From NCBI GenBank assembly GCA_023819145.1, contig JAMWCW010000011.1, positions 1 to 48,791 of the forward strand: DNA of 48,791 bases. The letters run 5' to 3'. Source of the stretch: Candidatus Omnitrophota bacterium (GTDB taxonomy: Bacteria > Omnitrophota > Gorgyraeia > DTHP01). A program made the translations under genes and the position numbers. Below are positions 23,928 through 33,199 of the stretch, piece after piece. Below the pieces are notes generated by a model. It ran no database searches. It was not told where the DNA came from and saw only the letters and a list, made by a program, of their open reading frames with translations. Positions within the stretch are counted from its first letter, which is position 1; each line of letters starts with the position of its first letter.

Positions 23928-23959
23928 ACTAACCCGATTAAACCGCTAAACTAATCAAC
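23928..23959. repeat. 4 x 8-nt degenerate array at the korA/korB junction
   Basis: Four octamers on the minus strand (for example GTTTAGCG and GTTTAATC) span the last korA codons and stop and the short gap before korB. It has the same four-copy habit as the heptamer arrays. Confidence 0.45.
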
Positions 23960-25002
23960 TTATGCTCGATTTCCTCTTCTGTAGGAACTCCTCCTCCCAT
24001 TCTCCCATAAAAGAAAACAGGACAATTCCCTTCCACTACTAATCTTACATCTTCAAACATCTGACCCGCATTCATTTCTACTACAAGGATTCCCTTTAAT
24101 CTTTTTGCTGTTTCTTTAATAATCTCTTCGGGAAACGGCCAGAGGGTAATCGGACGAATAAGCCCCACTTTCTTGCCCGAATCACGAAGCTTACTCACCG
24201 CTGCTTTACATATCCGACTCACCGTACCAAAGGCAACTAAAATAAATTCTGCATCTTCTAAATAAAATGTTTCAAAGCGCCCTTCTCGATTTTTTATTCT
24301 ATTAAATTTCTCCTGGAGTTTTAGGTTATGCTCTTCCAATTCTCCTTCGCCTAAAAATAGAGAACGAATCATACGCGGCTTTCTTCCCTTACACCCCGTC
24401 AATATCCAATCCTTAGAATAATTTCGCACCTTGCACTTTACACTTTGTACTTTTGTTATTGGCTCCATCATCTGCCCCAAGAATCCATCTCCCAAGACTA
24501 TAACGGGATTGCGATATGAATCCGCTAAGTCAAAAGCTAACATTGTTAAATCAAAAGCCTCTTGCACCGACGAAGGAGCAAGCACTATGGTTTTATAATC
24601 GCCGTGTCCACCTCCTCTGGTCGCTTGAAAATAATCTGCTTGGCTAGGAGCAATATTCCCCAGTCCTGGACCTCCACGCATAATGTTTACAATTACTGCG
24701 GGTAGTTCGCATCCTACCAGATAGGAAATGCCCTCCTGTTTTAAACTAATTCCGGGGCTTGAAGAAGTAGTCATAGCTCTTGCTCCTACAAGAGATGCTC
24801 CAAAAACCATATTTATGGCTGAGAGTTCACTTTCAGACTGAATAAATATTCTTTTCTCTTCATACATTCGCTTAGCCATATAAGCAGTCAACTCATTTTG
24901 AGGCGTAATGGGATACCCAGCATAAAACTGACAACCCGCCTGGACTGCACCTTCTCCAATTGCCTCATTCCCGCACATCAGAATTTTATCTTTATTGTCC
25001 AT
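23938..25002 (-). CDS. korA: 2-oxoacid:ferredoxin oxidoreductase, alpha subunit
   Basis: A 354-aa alpha subunit with GNEAIGEGAVQAGC (11-24), GYPITPQNEL, SPGISLKQEG and the RGGGHGDY segment. The domain II part (VAFGTVSRICKAAV, LIRPITLWPFPEE) lies at the C-terminus. A lysine/valine-rich patch (about residues 184-195) after QMMEPIT is encoded by a 4x7-nt tandem array, apparently inserted in a linker. The neighbours fit a four-subunit KorDABC enzyme. Confidence 0.9.
   Translation of the reverse strand: MDNKDKILMCGNEAIGEGAVQAGCQFYAGYPITPQNELTAYMAKRMYEEKRIFIQSESELSAINMVFGASLVGARAMTTSSSPGISLKQEGISYLVGCELPAVIVNIMRGGPGLGNIAPSQADYFQATRGGGHGDYKTIVLAPSSVQEAFDLTMLAFDLADSYRNPVIVLGDGFLGQMMEPITKVQSVKCKVRNYSKDWILTGCKGRKPRMIRSLFLGEGELEEHNLKLQEKFNRIKNREGRFETFYLEDAEFILVAFGTVSRICKAAVSKLRDSGKKVGLIRPITLWPFPEEIIKETAKRLKGILVVEMNAGQMFEDVRLVVEGNCPVFFYGRMGGGVPTEEEIEHKLISLAV
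24423..24450. repeat. 4 x 7-nt array inside korA
   Basis: Four head-to-tail heptamers on the minus strand, beginning GTACAAA and GTGTAAA, then two GTGC-initial variants. GT is constant at positions 1-2 of each unit. It is translated as part of KorA between the two domains without breaking the frame. Confidence 0.75.
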
Positions 25003-25097
25003 AGAAAGACTCTCAATATCACAACCTTAACCAAATTCGCATTGGGTTGGCTATTTTGTTATCAGATTTTTTGAATCTCGTGCTTTTAATTCAGATT

Positions 25098-25304
25098 TTA
25101 TTTGTATACTTCAATACAGACATCCGGACAAACAAGGGCACAAAAAGCGCATCCCCTGCATTCTTTATTCTTATCTCTAAAACTCACTACCCGCACCCCA
25201 CGTAAATTCAAATCCTTATCCTGAACAATCAACTTTTTAGGACAATTAAATGAACAAAGCAAACAACCTTTACATCTTTCTTTATTTATCCTGATATATG
25301 CCAT
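25098..25304 (-). CDS. korD: 4Fe-4S ferredoxin subunit of the 2-oxoacid oxidoreductase
   Basis: A protein of about 68 aa with two complete cluster motifs, CKGCLLCSFNCP and CRGCAFCALVCP, typical of the delta subunit that carries electrons to free ferredoxin. The first codons lie inside the end of dxs; ATG at 25304 (MAYIRINKE) or at 25313 is possible, neither with a good ribosome-binding site. It is followed by a 95-base gap before korA, in which I see no gene. Confidence 0.85.
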   Translation of the reverse strand: MAYIRINKERCKGCLLCSFNCPKKLIVQDKDLNLRGVRVVSFRDKNKECRGCAFCALVCPDVCIEVYK

Positions 25305-27201
25305 TTTTCTCATTTATATATAAACGATTAATTCCTCTTAGCCAGGAAAGAACTGTTTCCTTAATCCTCTTTGGAGAAAGCCCATAAATTTCTAAAATTT
25401 CTTCTCGCCTCCCGTGGGTAATAAATCTGTCGGGCAAACCAAGGGTAAGAGTCTTATTGCCCGAAATACCTATCTCTTCAAAAAAGGATAAAACTTGCGC
25501 CCCAAAACCTCCTACCAAAGAATTTTCCTCCACCGTCACAAAATGATTGATTTTTTTGGTTAAACTCCTTAACAAATCTTTATCCAACGGCTTGATAAAA
25601 CGCATATTAACCACTTCTGCCTCCACCCCTTCTTCTAAAAGCATCCTTGCTGCTTCCCAAGCAGGATAAACCATGCTGCCAACAGCAAGAATCGCCAAAT
25701 CTCTTCCTTCTTTCAAAATTTCTGCCTTGCCCAGCGTTATTTCCTGGTTACCCGCTAAGTGCTCCCGAGAAAAAATTATTCCTCCTTTGGGATATCTAAT
25801 TGCCATCGTTCTCTTACTCCCCACAGCAAGTTCTAGCATCTCAGAAAGTTCTTTAAAATCCTTGGGCGCCATGACCACCATATTGGGTATGTGCAGCAAA
25901 TAGGAAAGATCAAATACACCGTGGTGAGTAGGTCCATCTTCTCCTACTATACCTGCGCGGTCAAGACAAAAAACCACGGGAAGTTTCTGTAGACAAACGT
26001 CGTGAATTATCTGGTCATAAGCACGCTGAAGAAAGGTTGAATAAATCGCAACTACCGGAATAAATCCTCCTTTTGCTAACCCTCCCGCAAAAGTTACCGC
26101 ATGTTGCTCTGCCATTCCTACATCAAAAAATCTTGAAGGAAATCTTTGCGCAAAACCGCTTAAACCGGTTCCATCAGTCATGGCAGCAGTAATTGCTACC
26201 ACTCTGGGATTCTTTTCTGCCAATTCTAATATTTTCTCTCCAAAAGTCGTGGTAAAGTTTTTTTCTTTCTCAATGAGGGCCACTCCTGTCTTGACATCAA
26301 AAGGAGGAGCACTATGAAAATAAGCAGGATTTTCTTCAGCGTACCTAAATCCCTTACCTTTTTTTGTTACCACATGGACAATACGCGGACCTTTCATTTC
26401 CAGAATACTCTTTAAGGTAGGAATGAGTGCCTGAAAGTTATGCCCATCCAGAGGCCCAAAATAACGAAATCCTAATTCTTCAAAGATGATTCCTGGGACA
26501 AGAAGATTTTTTAAACTCTTCTCTAATTTTCTTGCCGATAAATAAGCACGGAAACCAAAACGGGGAACCTTTCTCATTAAATTCTCTACATCTTTATGAA
26601 TACGATTGTAAATAGGGTTGGTTAAAATACGATTGAGATACTTGCTCATCGCTCCAATACCCGGGGAAATAAACCATTCATTATCGTTAAGAATTACCAG
26701 AATGTCTTTTTGAAGATGTCCTGCTTGATTTAATGCTTCAAAAGCCATCCCTCCCTGGAGCGAGCCATCACCTATTACCGCAACAATTTTCTCATTGGTT
26801 CCGCGCAAATCTCTGGCACAAACCATGCCGAGCGCTTGAGAAATGGCGGTAGAACCGTGTCCTACCGTAAACATATCGTAGGAACTTTCCTCAACGTTAG
26901 GAAAACCACTCAATCCTCCAAATTTCCTTAGGGTGTCAAAAGAAAAGAGGCGTCCAGTAATAAGTTTGTGCGCATAGGCTTGGTGTCCTACATCCCAAAC
27001 AATTTTATCTTCCGGAGTATTCAGAATATAATGGAGGGTAATAATCAATTCCACTGTTCCTAAACTTGAAGAAAGATGCCCCCCTCTGAGCGAAACAACC
27101 TCTATAATTTTCTCTCTTATTTCTTGAGCAAGAATTACCAATTCTTTGAAGGAAAGTTTCTTAAGGTCTTGAGGATTTTTAATGTTCTGAAGAAAACCCA
27201 C
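25282..27201 (-). CDS. dxs: 1-deoxy-D-xylulose-5-phosphate synthase
   Basis: A 639-aa enzyme with the DXS order: an N-terminal TPP domain (GHQAYAHKLITGR, the TPP motif GDGSLQGGMAFEALNQAG, NDNEWFISPGIGAMS), then the pyrimidine domain with DVGMAEQHAVTFAGG and DRAGIVGEDGPTHHG, and a transketolase C-terminal domain. It makes DXP from pyruvate and glyceraldehyde-3-phosphate, the first step of the MEP isoprenoid route. It uses a GTG start preceded by AGAGGTAG, eight bases after the ymdB-like gene, and its tail overlaps korD. Confidence 0.95.
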   Translation of the reverse strand: MGFLQNIKNPQDLKKLSFKELVILAQEIREKIIEVVSLRGGHLSSSLGTVELIITLHYILNTPEDKIVWDVGHQAYAHKLITGRLFSFDTLRKFGGLSGFPNVEESSYDMFTVGHGSTAISQALGMVCARDLRGTNEKIVAVIGDGSLQGGMAFEALNQAGHLQKDILVILNDNEWFISPGIGAMSKYLNRILTNPIYNRIHKDVENLMRKVPRFGFRAYLSARKLEKSLKNLLVPGIIFEELGFRYFGPLDGHNFQALIPTLKSILEMKGPRIVHVVTKKGKGFRYAEENPAYFHSAPPFDVKTGVALIEKEKNFTTTFGEKILELAEKNPRVVAITAAMTDGTGLSGFAQRFPSRFFDVGMAEQHAVTFAGGLAKGGFIPVVAIYSTFLQRAYDQIIHDVCLQKLPVVFCLDRAGIVGEDGPTHHGVFDLSYLLHIPNMVVMAPKDFKELSEMLELAVGSKRTMAIRYPKGGIIFSREHLAGNQEITLGKAEILKEGRDLAILAVGSMVYPAWEAARMLLEEGVEAEVVNMRFIKPLDKDLLRSLTKKINHFVTVEENSLVGGFGAQVLSFFEEIGISGNKTLTLGLPDRFITHGRREEILEIYGLSPKRIKETVLSWLRGINRLYINEKNGIYQDK

Positions 27202-27209
27202 TTCTTGCT

Positions 27210-28013
27210 CTACCTCTTTTCTAAATCTAAAAAATTTATACTTCGGCTTATCCTTTTTATGGAATTGGCTTTACCGTTATGTTCATCTATATCAACCACA
27301 ACCCCCTGCAATTCTACCTCCCCATCTGCAATATCAAAACGTGTAGGCATCTGGGTAATGAACCTCTCTATAATCTGTGCAGGGTTCCTTCCTAAAATAG
27401 AATACCTTGGACCAACCATCCCCACATCGGAAATATAGGCAGTTCCTTTTGGTAAGATTTTATCGTCCGCTGTAGGAACATGGGTGTGGGTACCAATCAC
27501 TGCTGAAACTGTTCCATCAAGGTACCATCCCATTGCTTCCTTTTCCGAAGTTGCCTCGGCATGAAAATCTACAACAATAAGTGGTGTTTCTTTAAGCAGT
27601 TTTTCTATCTCTCGCATAGCCGAACGAAAAGGACAATCCAAAGCTTCCATAAAAACCCTTCCTTGGAGATTAAGCACACCAATTTTAATACCGCTCTCAC
27701 TGAGAAAAATACCGCTTCCTTTACCAGGGGTTATCTCGGGGTAATTAGCAGGTTTAAGTAAACGCGGTTGGTTATTGATTACTTTATAGACCTCCTTCTT
27801 CCTCCAGATATGGTCGCCTGAGGTAAGACAGTCTAAACCCGTACCAAGAAGCTGATTTATAATCTCTTCGGTTACTCCCGAACCACCTGCAGAATTCTCG
27901 GCATTAGCAATGCTAAAATCAATATCCTCTTCTTCTTTTATCCGAGGTAGCAACTGCCTAATTGCCTCTCTACCCGGTCTTCCCACAATGTCACCAAGAA
28001 ATAATATCTTCAT
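27210..28013 (-). CDS. YmdB-like metallophosphoesterase
   Basis: About 267 residues with the dinuclear metal-site motifs of the YmdB/TIGR00282 family: FLGDIVGRPGR (about 4-14), NAENSAGGSG, GDHIWRKKE, DFHAEATSEKEA and GTHTHVPTAD. Relatives hydrolyse cyclic nucleotides such as 2',3'-cNMP and are commonly encoded next to RNase Y, as here. The ATG at 28013 fits the family N-terminus; a TTG five codons upstream would be read from a repeat array and has no ribosome-binding site. Confidence 0.88.
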   Translation of the reverse strand: MKILFLGDIVGRPGREAIRQLLPRIKEEEDIDFSIANAENSAGGSGVTEEIINQLLGTGLDCLTSGDHIWRKKEVYKVINNQPRLLKPANYPEITPGKGSGIFLSESGIKIGVLNLQGRVFMEALDCPFRSAMREIEKLLKETPLIVVDFHAEATSEKEAMGWYLDGTVSAVIGTHTHVPTADDKILPKGTAYISDVGMVGPRYSILGRNPAQIIERFITQMPTRFDIADGEVELQGVVVDIDEHNGKANSIKRISRSINFLDLEKR

Positions 28014-28017
28014 CTCC

Positions 28018-28045
28018 GCATGTAGCAAGTAGTAGTTAGGTATTA
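28018..28045. repeat. 4 x 7-nt array upstream of the ymdB-like gene
   Basis: Four heptamers on the minus strand, each beginning TA and ending C (TAATACC, TAACTAC and two further variants), end five bases before the ATG. A second, weaker 7-nt periodic stretch rich in TAG/GTA lies at about 28056-28080. The two stretches are roughly complementary, so together they might form an imperfect hairpin between rny and the ymdB-like gene. Confidence 0.65.
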
Positions 28046-28086
28046 ACTTTTTTAGAAAATTTTTCTCTACCTACTTAGCTACTAAA

Positions 28087-29661
28087 TTATTTTGCATATT
28101 CAACTGCTCGTGTTTCACGAATAATCACTATTTTTATCTGCCCGGGATAATCTAAGCTTTCCTCTATCTTCTTTTTAATCTCCCGTGCAAGAGCAATCGT
28201 CTCCGAATCCGATATCTTGTCTGGATAAACCATCACCCGTATCTCTCTACCCGCCTGAATAGCAAAAGCTTTCTCTACTCCTGGGAAAGAATCGGCAATT
28301 GCTTCTAATTTATCTAAACGCTTTATATAAGCCTCCAAAGTTTCTCTTCTTGCTCCCGGCCGAGAACTGCTCACTGCATCCGCCGCCTGAGCAAGAACGG
28401 CATAAATACTCCTCTGTTCTATATCTTCATGATGCGCACCAATAGCCTGCACTACCACATCCTGTTCCCCGTATTTCTTTGCCAAATCCATTCCAATTTG
28501 GGGATGAGTTCCTTCCACTTCATGGTCTACTGCTTTCCCAATGTCGTGCAGAAGCCCAATACGCCTTGCAAGATGAAAATCAAGGCCGAGTTGCGATGCC
28601 ATTACTCCCATTAGATAAGCTACTTCTTTGGAATGTTGTAAAACATTTTGCCCATAACTGGAGCGATACTTCAACCTACCCAGCAGTTTAACCAATTCGG
28701 GATGAAGGTTATGAATTCCTAAATCCATGGCAACATTTTTACCTTCTTCTTGAATAGATTCCTCCATCTCCTTCCTAACTTTCGCTACTACCTCCTCAAT
28801 TCTTGCCGGATGAATTCGTCCATCTTCAATAAGTCTCTCCAACGTTACACGGGCTATCTCTCTCCTAACGGGGTCAAATCCGGAAAGGGTAACCGCTTCC
28901 GGAGTGTCGTCAATAATTACATCCACTCCCGTGGCAGTTTCAAAAGCATGAATATTCCTTCCTTCCCTTCCAATAATCCTTCCCTTCATCTCGTCGGAAG
29001 GAAGACTCACGACAGAAATCGTAGTCTCCACGGTATGTTCCGCAGCGCAACGTTGGATAGCCATAGTGATAATTTCTTTTGCTTTCTTCTCCGCTTCTTC
29101 ACGCGCTTCATCCTCAATCTTTTTAATCATAAGTGAAGCTTCTTTTCTCACTTCCTGTTCTATGCGCTGTAAAAGGAGTTCTTTGGCCTGTTCAGGTGTA
29201 AGGTTGGAAATTCTCTGTAACTGCTCTTTCTCTTGAGCAATCAAACGTTCCAACTCTTCATCTTTTTCTTTCAGACGCGCCTCTTTCTGAGCAACTGCCT
29301 GTTCTTTCTGACTAAGTTCTTTCTCTTTCCGGTCAAGAAGGTCTACTTTTTTATCAAGATTCTCTTCTCTCTGAAGCATTCTCTTTTCTAAATTCTGCAA
29401 TTCTTGTCGGCGCTCACGGGTCTCACGCTCAAACTCCTGACGCATTTTATGAAGCAATTCTTTGGCTTCAACTTCTGATTCTTTCCGTTTTGCTTCTATC
29501 TGTTTTTTGGCCTCTTCAACAATATTATGCGCTATCTCCTCCGCTTTCTTAACCTTTCTCTCCGCCATAAATTTACGGATTAAATAACCCAAATAAAATG
29601 ACAATCCCATAGCCAAAATAACCACAAGTATCGCCTCTAACTTAAGTGAGAAGATATTCAT
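28087..29661 (-). CDS. rny: Ribonuclease Y
   Basis: A 524-aa membrane-anchored endoribonuclease. It has an N-terminal transmembrane segment (about 10-30), a long charged coiled coil (about 35-180), a KH domain containing [15 protein letters not shown], and an HD domain with [18 protein letters not shown] and HHEDIE. It initiates mRNA decay at the membrane. The ATG at 29661 is preferred: the alternative GTG four codons earlier is part of the AAAGGGGGTGA ribosome-binding site. It lies upstream of the ymdB-like gene, the usual pairing. Confidence 0.95.
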   Translation of the reverse strand: MNIFSLKLEAILVVILAMGLSFYLGYLIRKFMAERKVKKAEEIAHNIVEEAKKQIEAKRKESEVEAKELLHKMRQEFERETRERRQELQNLEKRMLQREENLDKKVDLLDRKEKELSQKEQAVAQKEARLKEKDEELERLIAQEKEQLQRISNLTPEQAKELLLQRIEQEVRKEASLMIKKIEDEAREEAEKKAKEIITMAIQRCAAEHTVETTISVVSLPSDEMKGRIIGREGRNIHAFETATGVDVIIDDTPEAVTLSGFDPVRREIARVTLERLIEDGRIHPARIEEVVAKVRKEMEESIQEEGKNVAMDLGIHNLHPELVKLLGRLKYRSSYGQNVLQHSKEVAYLMGVMASQLGLDFHLARRIGLLHDIGKAVDHEVEGTHPQIGMDLAKKYGEQDVVVQAIGAHHEDIEQRSIYAVLAQAADAVSSSRPGARRETLEAYIKRLDKLEAIADSFPGVEKAFAIQAGREIRVMVYPDKISDSETIALAREIKKKIEESLDYPGQIKIVIIRETRAVEYAK

Positions 29662-29715
29662 ATAAGAAGTCACCCCCTTTAACTAAAAAGATTGAATAGA
29701 TTTTATGCTTTTTTT

Positions 29716-30267
29716 CTATGCAGAGAGCACCTTTGAGACGGGAACATCATGGGGCAGAAGTGGAAGGTTATCAACAATCTGAAAATCGAATGCCAGTCCG
29801 ATGGTTACGGTATGCTCGGGAAGTGTGCTTAAAAAACGGTCATAATAACCGGCACCGTGACCAATCCTTTTTCCCTTCTTATCAAAAGCTATCCCCGGAA
29901 CCAAAACTAATTCCAGAGATTCCTTAGGGATTATACGCACAAATTCTTTCTTCGGCTCGCGTATCCCAAAATTTGCAGGAACTAATTCTTCTTCAAAATT
30001 TAGAATCTTTGAAGGTAGAATTGTCTTATCTTTCTTAACAGTAACTGGCACTGCCACCACTTTACCCATCCTCAGTGCTTCTTTGATTATGTTTTCTGTA
30101 TCTACTTCGTAATCAAGGTTAATATACGACATTAAATTTTTTGATCTTTTGAATTCTTCCAGACTAAAGAGCTTTTCTTTTATAATCAGGCTTTTCCTCC
30201 TTCTTTCTTCTTTAGTTTGATTTCTTAACTTTTCTAACATTATCTTGCGTATTCCTGTCTTTTCCAT
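29716..30267 (-). CDS. 5-formyltetrahydrofolate cyclo-ligase
   Basis: A protein of about 183 aa with the family C-terminal signature GHGAGYYDRFL, an N-terminal KEERRRKSL segment with the nucleotide-contacting basic residues, and VLVPGIAFDKKGKRIG between them. It converts 5-formyl-THF to 5,10-methenyl-THF with ATP, feeding the one-carbon pool used by PurH and MnmE encoded nearby. The ATG at 30267 is preferred over an adjacent TTG. Confidence 0.92.
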   Translation of the reverse strand: MEKTGIRKIMLEKLRNQTKEERRRKSLIIKEKLFSLEEFKRSKNLMSYINLDYEVDTENIIKEALRMGKVVAVPVTVKKDKTILPSKILNFEEELVPANFGIREPKKEFVRIIPKESLELVLVPGIAFDKKGKRIGHGAGYYDRFLSTLPEHTVTIGLAFDFQIVDNLPLLPHDVPVSKVLSA

Positions 30268-30314
30268 CAAATCTTTTTAAGATTATATTATAACTTTATC
30301 CTTGCGTCAAGTTT

Positions 30315-31754
30315 TTATTTTCCAATACAGAATTGAGAGAATATCTTTTCCAGAACATCGGAAGAGAAAACCTCGCCCAGAACTATTTGAAAATTAACTA
30401 AAACATCTTTTAAATCCAAAGCAACCAATTCGGGAGAAATTCCCTGTTCTAAACCCCTACAAGCTCTTTCCAGAAAATCTTTTGCCTTTAAAATTGCTTC
30501 TTTGTGGCGAAGGTTGGTTACTAAATAACCTTCTGGTTTGACAACCTCGCCTTCTAAAACAGAATCTTTAATTTCCTCGTACAACTTATCCAAACCTTCT
30601 CCGCTAACACAGGAAATCTTTATAATCTTACCGGGAAATACTTTCCTTACATCCGCCAAATTAAATTTTTGAGGCAAGTCGATCTTATTGATTAAAATTA
30701 TTTTGGGATTATCTCTTATCATCTGAAAAACGGCTTTGTCTTCTTTGGTAATTTTTCTACTCCCATCAAGCATAAATAAAACTAATTCCGCAATTCTAAA
30801 ACAATCCTGGCTTATTTTTATCGCCTCTTCATCAACTACATTATTTGTTTCAGTTATTCCTGCAGTATCTATCAATCTTAAAGGAATCCCTTCTATGTTT
30901 ACCCATTCTTCAATAATATCGCGAGTCGTCCCCGGGAAAGGACTCACCAGACAACGTTTTCTTTTAAGTAAGAGATTCATTAAACTTGATTTCCCCACAT
31001 TCGGTTTTCCGCAGATAACCACAGAAATCCCTTCTCTGAAAATTATACCTTTATCAGCATCTTTTAATAAATCTACAATATCTCCTTTAACCTTCTTAAG
31101 CTTTGTTAACAAAAAAATCCTACTATGTAAATCCAAGTCTTCTTCGGGAAAGTCAATACTTGCTTCTATCTCTGCATAGATATTTAAGATTTTATCCTTT
31201 AATGCCCTGATTTTATCAGAAAATTTACCTTCCAGTTGTTGGCAAGCAATCTCTAAGGATTTTTCTGTTTTTGCTTTAATTATATCCAAAACTGCTTCAG
31301 CTTGCGCAAGGTCAATTCTCCCTTTTAAGAATGCCCTCAGCGTAAATTCACCGGGTTGAGCAAGCCGTGCTCCTTGTCTTAAAACTAACTCTAAAACTTT
31401 TCTCAGCGGAACAATCCCTCCGTGGCAATTGATTTCTACAATGTCCTCGCGCGTATAGGTACGGGGCGCCCGCATTACTGTCAATAATACCTCATCAATT
31501 ATATTCTTCTTGAATTTTGAGTCTTGAATTTTGGGCTTTGTATGGCGTATTGCGTATTGCGTATTTTTTACGATATGTCCATAATGAAGCGTGAACGAAC
31601 GATATTTGGATGGCTTGCTTCCGTTTTTAGAAAGAAAAATGCTATCCGCAATCTCTAAAGCCCTCTTACCGCTGATACGCACAATGCCAATTCCACTTTC
31701 TCCCAGAGGCGTGGAAATGGCGGCAATCGTATCTTCAAGATTATATCTATACAT
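30315..31754 (-). CDS. mnmE: tRNA uridine-34 modification GTPase MnmE
   Basis: A 479-aa protein with the N-terminal folate-binding domain (STPLGESGIGIVRISG), a helical domain, an inserted G domain (GKPNVGKSS, PGTTRD, DTAG, NKID) and the C-terminal CIGK with the catalytic cysteine. It works with MnmG on tRNA wobble uridines. Between YGHIV and IIDEVLLTVM (about residues 63-86) there is an insertion of about 18 residues. It is encoded by two tandem heptamer arrays, in a loop that is short in most homologues. The gene overlaps folC by eight bases. Confidence 0.95.
   Translation of the reverse strand: MYRYNLEDTIAAISTPLGESGIGIVRISGKRALEIADSIFLSKNGSKPSKYRSFTLHYGHIVKNTQYAIRHTKPKIQDSKFKKNIIDEVLLTVMRAPRTYTREDIVEINCHGGIVPLRKVLELVLRQGARLAQPGEFTLRAFLKGRIDLAQAEAVLDIIKAKTEKSLEIACQQLEGKFSDKIRALKDKILNIYAEIEASIDFPEEDLDLHSRIFLLTKLKKVKGDIVDLLKDADKGIIFREGISVVICGKPNVGKSSLMNLLLKRKRCLVSPFPGTTRDIIEEWVNIEGIPLRLIDTAGITETNNVVDEEAIKISQDCFRIAELVLFMLDGSRKITKEDKAVFQMIRDNPKIILINKIDLPQKFNLADVRKVFPGKIIKISCVSGEGLDKLYEEIKDSVLEGEVVKPEGYLVTNLRHKEAILKAKDFLERACRGLEQGISPELVALDLKDVLVNFQIVLGEVFSSDVLEKIFSQFCIGK
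31506..31533. repeat. 4 x 7-nt array (first of two) inside mnmE
   Basis: On the minus strand the units CAAAATT and CAAGACT alternate, then repeat with a small change, giving 28 nt and translated as KIQDSKFKK-like sequence. It is separated by only four bases from the second array at 31538-31565, whose unit is unrelated. Confidence 0.8.
31538..31565. repeat. 4 x 7-nt array (second of two) inside mnmE
   Basis: Three perfect AATACGC heptamers on the minus strand are followed by CATACAA, 28 nt in all. It is translated as NTQYAIRHT within MnmE. This is the least degenerate array in the window, and therefore probably the youngest. Confidence 0.85.
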
Positions 31755-33114
31755 ATTGATAAGAACAAATAATCTTTCTTGCTTCTCCTACTACAAACAA
31801 TGAACCTGTAACTAAAACCAAATCTTCGCTACTTGCTTTTTCTTTTGCTAAATCAACTGCCTCTATTACATTGTTTGTCAAATAAACTTCAGGCCTTAAA
31901 TCTCGGCTTGCCGTGCTATTTTGCAAGGTCGATAATTCTTGTAGCGGAATTTTTGATTTTATGTTCTCCGGCTCTTCTGCCCGCGGATTATTTGCTTTAG
32001 TAAGCACAATTTCATCGGCAATTTCGGTTAACTCTTCAAAGATTCCTTTTATATCCTTATCCTTTGACACCCCTATAACCAAAATTAGCCTTTTATAGAA
32101 AAAATATTTCCTAATTGCCTTTTTCAAAGCATAAGCGCTTGCTCTATTCTGCGCTCCATCCAGAACTATTAACGGTTTATCTCCTACCATCTCCATCCTC
32201 CCCGGCCAAAAAACATGTTTAAAGCCATCGCGGACTGCCTCCAGAGGAGTATAAATTTCGTATCTTCGCAAAGACTCAATAATCCCCAAAGCAACACTGG
32301 CGTTGATTAATTGGTGCTGTCCTAAAAGAGGCATCTCTAAATGCGAATATTCTTCAAAAATTCCTCTTATCCGAAAAATCTCCCTTTTACTATCAAACGC
32401 AATCTCTTCAAAGAGTATATTTTTACCCACTTCGTATAAAGGCGCATTCTTTCTCCGACAGGTTTGATAAATCACCTCTTTAACCTCTTTTTCTTGAGGA
32501 GCGGTAACCACTGTTTTACCCTCTTTGATAATTCCACACTTTTCTTGCGCAATTGACTTAAGGGTATACCCCAATTTATCTGTATGCTCAAAACTTATCG
32601 ATGTAATTCCGCATACAAGGGGAGTTAAAACATTAGTTGCGTCTAACCTCCCTCCCAAGCCTACCTCTACAACCGCAAAATCTAAATTATTCTTTGCAAA
32701 AAATAAGAAAGCTAAAATCGTATACAACTCAAAAAATGAAGGTTTATCTTTTAGGGCATCAACTTTTGGCCTTAATTCCTCTACTAAATCTACAACCTCT
32801 GCTTCAGAGATAAATCTCCAGGATTTATCCCGAGCGATTCTTATTCTTTCCCGAAAATCAACAAGATGTGGCGAAGTATAAAGCCCTACGGAAAACCCCG
32901 CTTCATTCAAAATAGAAAAAACCATGGCTGAAGTTGAACCTTTGCCTTTAGTTCCTGTAATATGGATGGAATTGAACTTTTCTTGGGGAGAGCCAAAGAG
33001 GGAAAGTATACTAATCATCCTCTCAAGTCTAAAAACAGAGCGGTATGAATACGTAGAAATTCGCTCATAGTTAATAAACGATTCCAAATAATTAATTGCC
33101 TCTTGATAAGTCAT
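31747..33114 (-). CDS. folC: Folylpolyglutamate synthase/dihydrofolate synthase
   Basis: A Mur-ligase-type ATPase with the P-loop TGTKGKGST, the YTSPHLVDFRERI segment, EVGLGGRLDATN and a C-terminal domain with VLDGAQNRASAY. It adds glutamate to dihydropteroate or reduced folates. The open frame extends 20 codons further upstream to a TTG, but that stretch is a 9-nt tandem array read as repeated Asn-Glu. The ATG at 33114 (MTYQEAINYL) is the family-like start, giving 455 aa. Its tail overlaps the mnmE start. Confidence 0.92.
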   Translation of the reverse strand: MTYQEAINYLESFINYERISTYSYRSVFRLERMISILSLFGSPQEKFNSIHITGTKGKGSTSAMVFSILNEAGFSVGLYTSPHLVDFRERIRIARDKSWRFISEAEVVDLVEELRPKVDALKDKPSFFELYTILAFLFFAKNNLDFAVVEVGLGGRLDATNVLTPLVCGITSISFEHTDKLGYTLKSIAQEKCGIIKEGKTVVTAPQEKEVKEVIYQTCRRKNAPLYEVGKNILFEEIAFDSKREIFRIRGIFEEYSHLEMPLLGQHQLINASVALGIIESLRRYEIYTPLEAVRDGFKHVFWPGRMEMVGDKPLIVLDGAQNRASAYALKKAIRKYFFYKRLILVIGVSKDKDIKGIFEELTEIADEIVLTKANNPRAEEPENIKSKIPLQELSTLQNSTASRDLRPEVYLTNNVIEAVDLAKEKASSEDLVLVTGSLFVVGEARKIICSYQYV

Positions 33115-33117
33115 ATT

Positions 33118-33162
33118 ATAATTGTTTGACTTGTTAAACTCGTTCGGTTCGTTAACTTCGTT
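33118..33162. repeat. 5 x 9-nt array upstream of folC
   Basis: Five nonamers on the minus strand, each beginning AAC (AACGAAGTT, AACGAACCG and decaying variants), lie directly before the folC ATG. Because 9 is a multiple of 3 the array is an open frame encoding NEVNEPNEF-like protein, which misleadingly lengthens folC. Confidence 0.85.
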
Positions 33163-33199
33163 ATAACAAACCAATGTAACCAGTAAAGCAAAAAAATCT

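Noticed and set aside
25003-25097. Possible riboswitch or terminator in the korD-korA gap
   Set aside because: I could not draw a convincing stem with a T-run or recognise a conserved aptamer motif.
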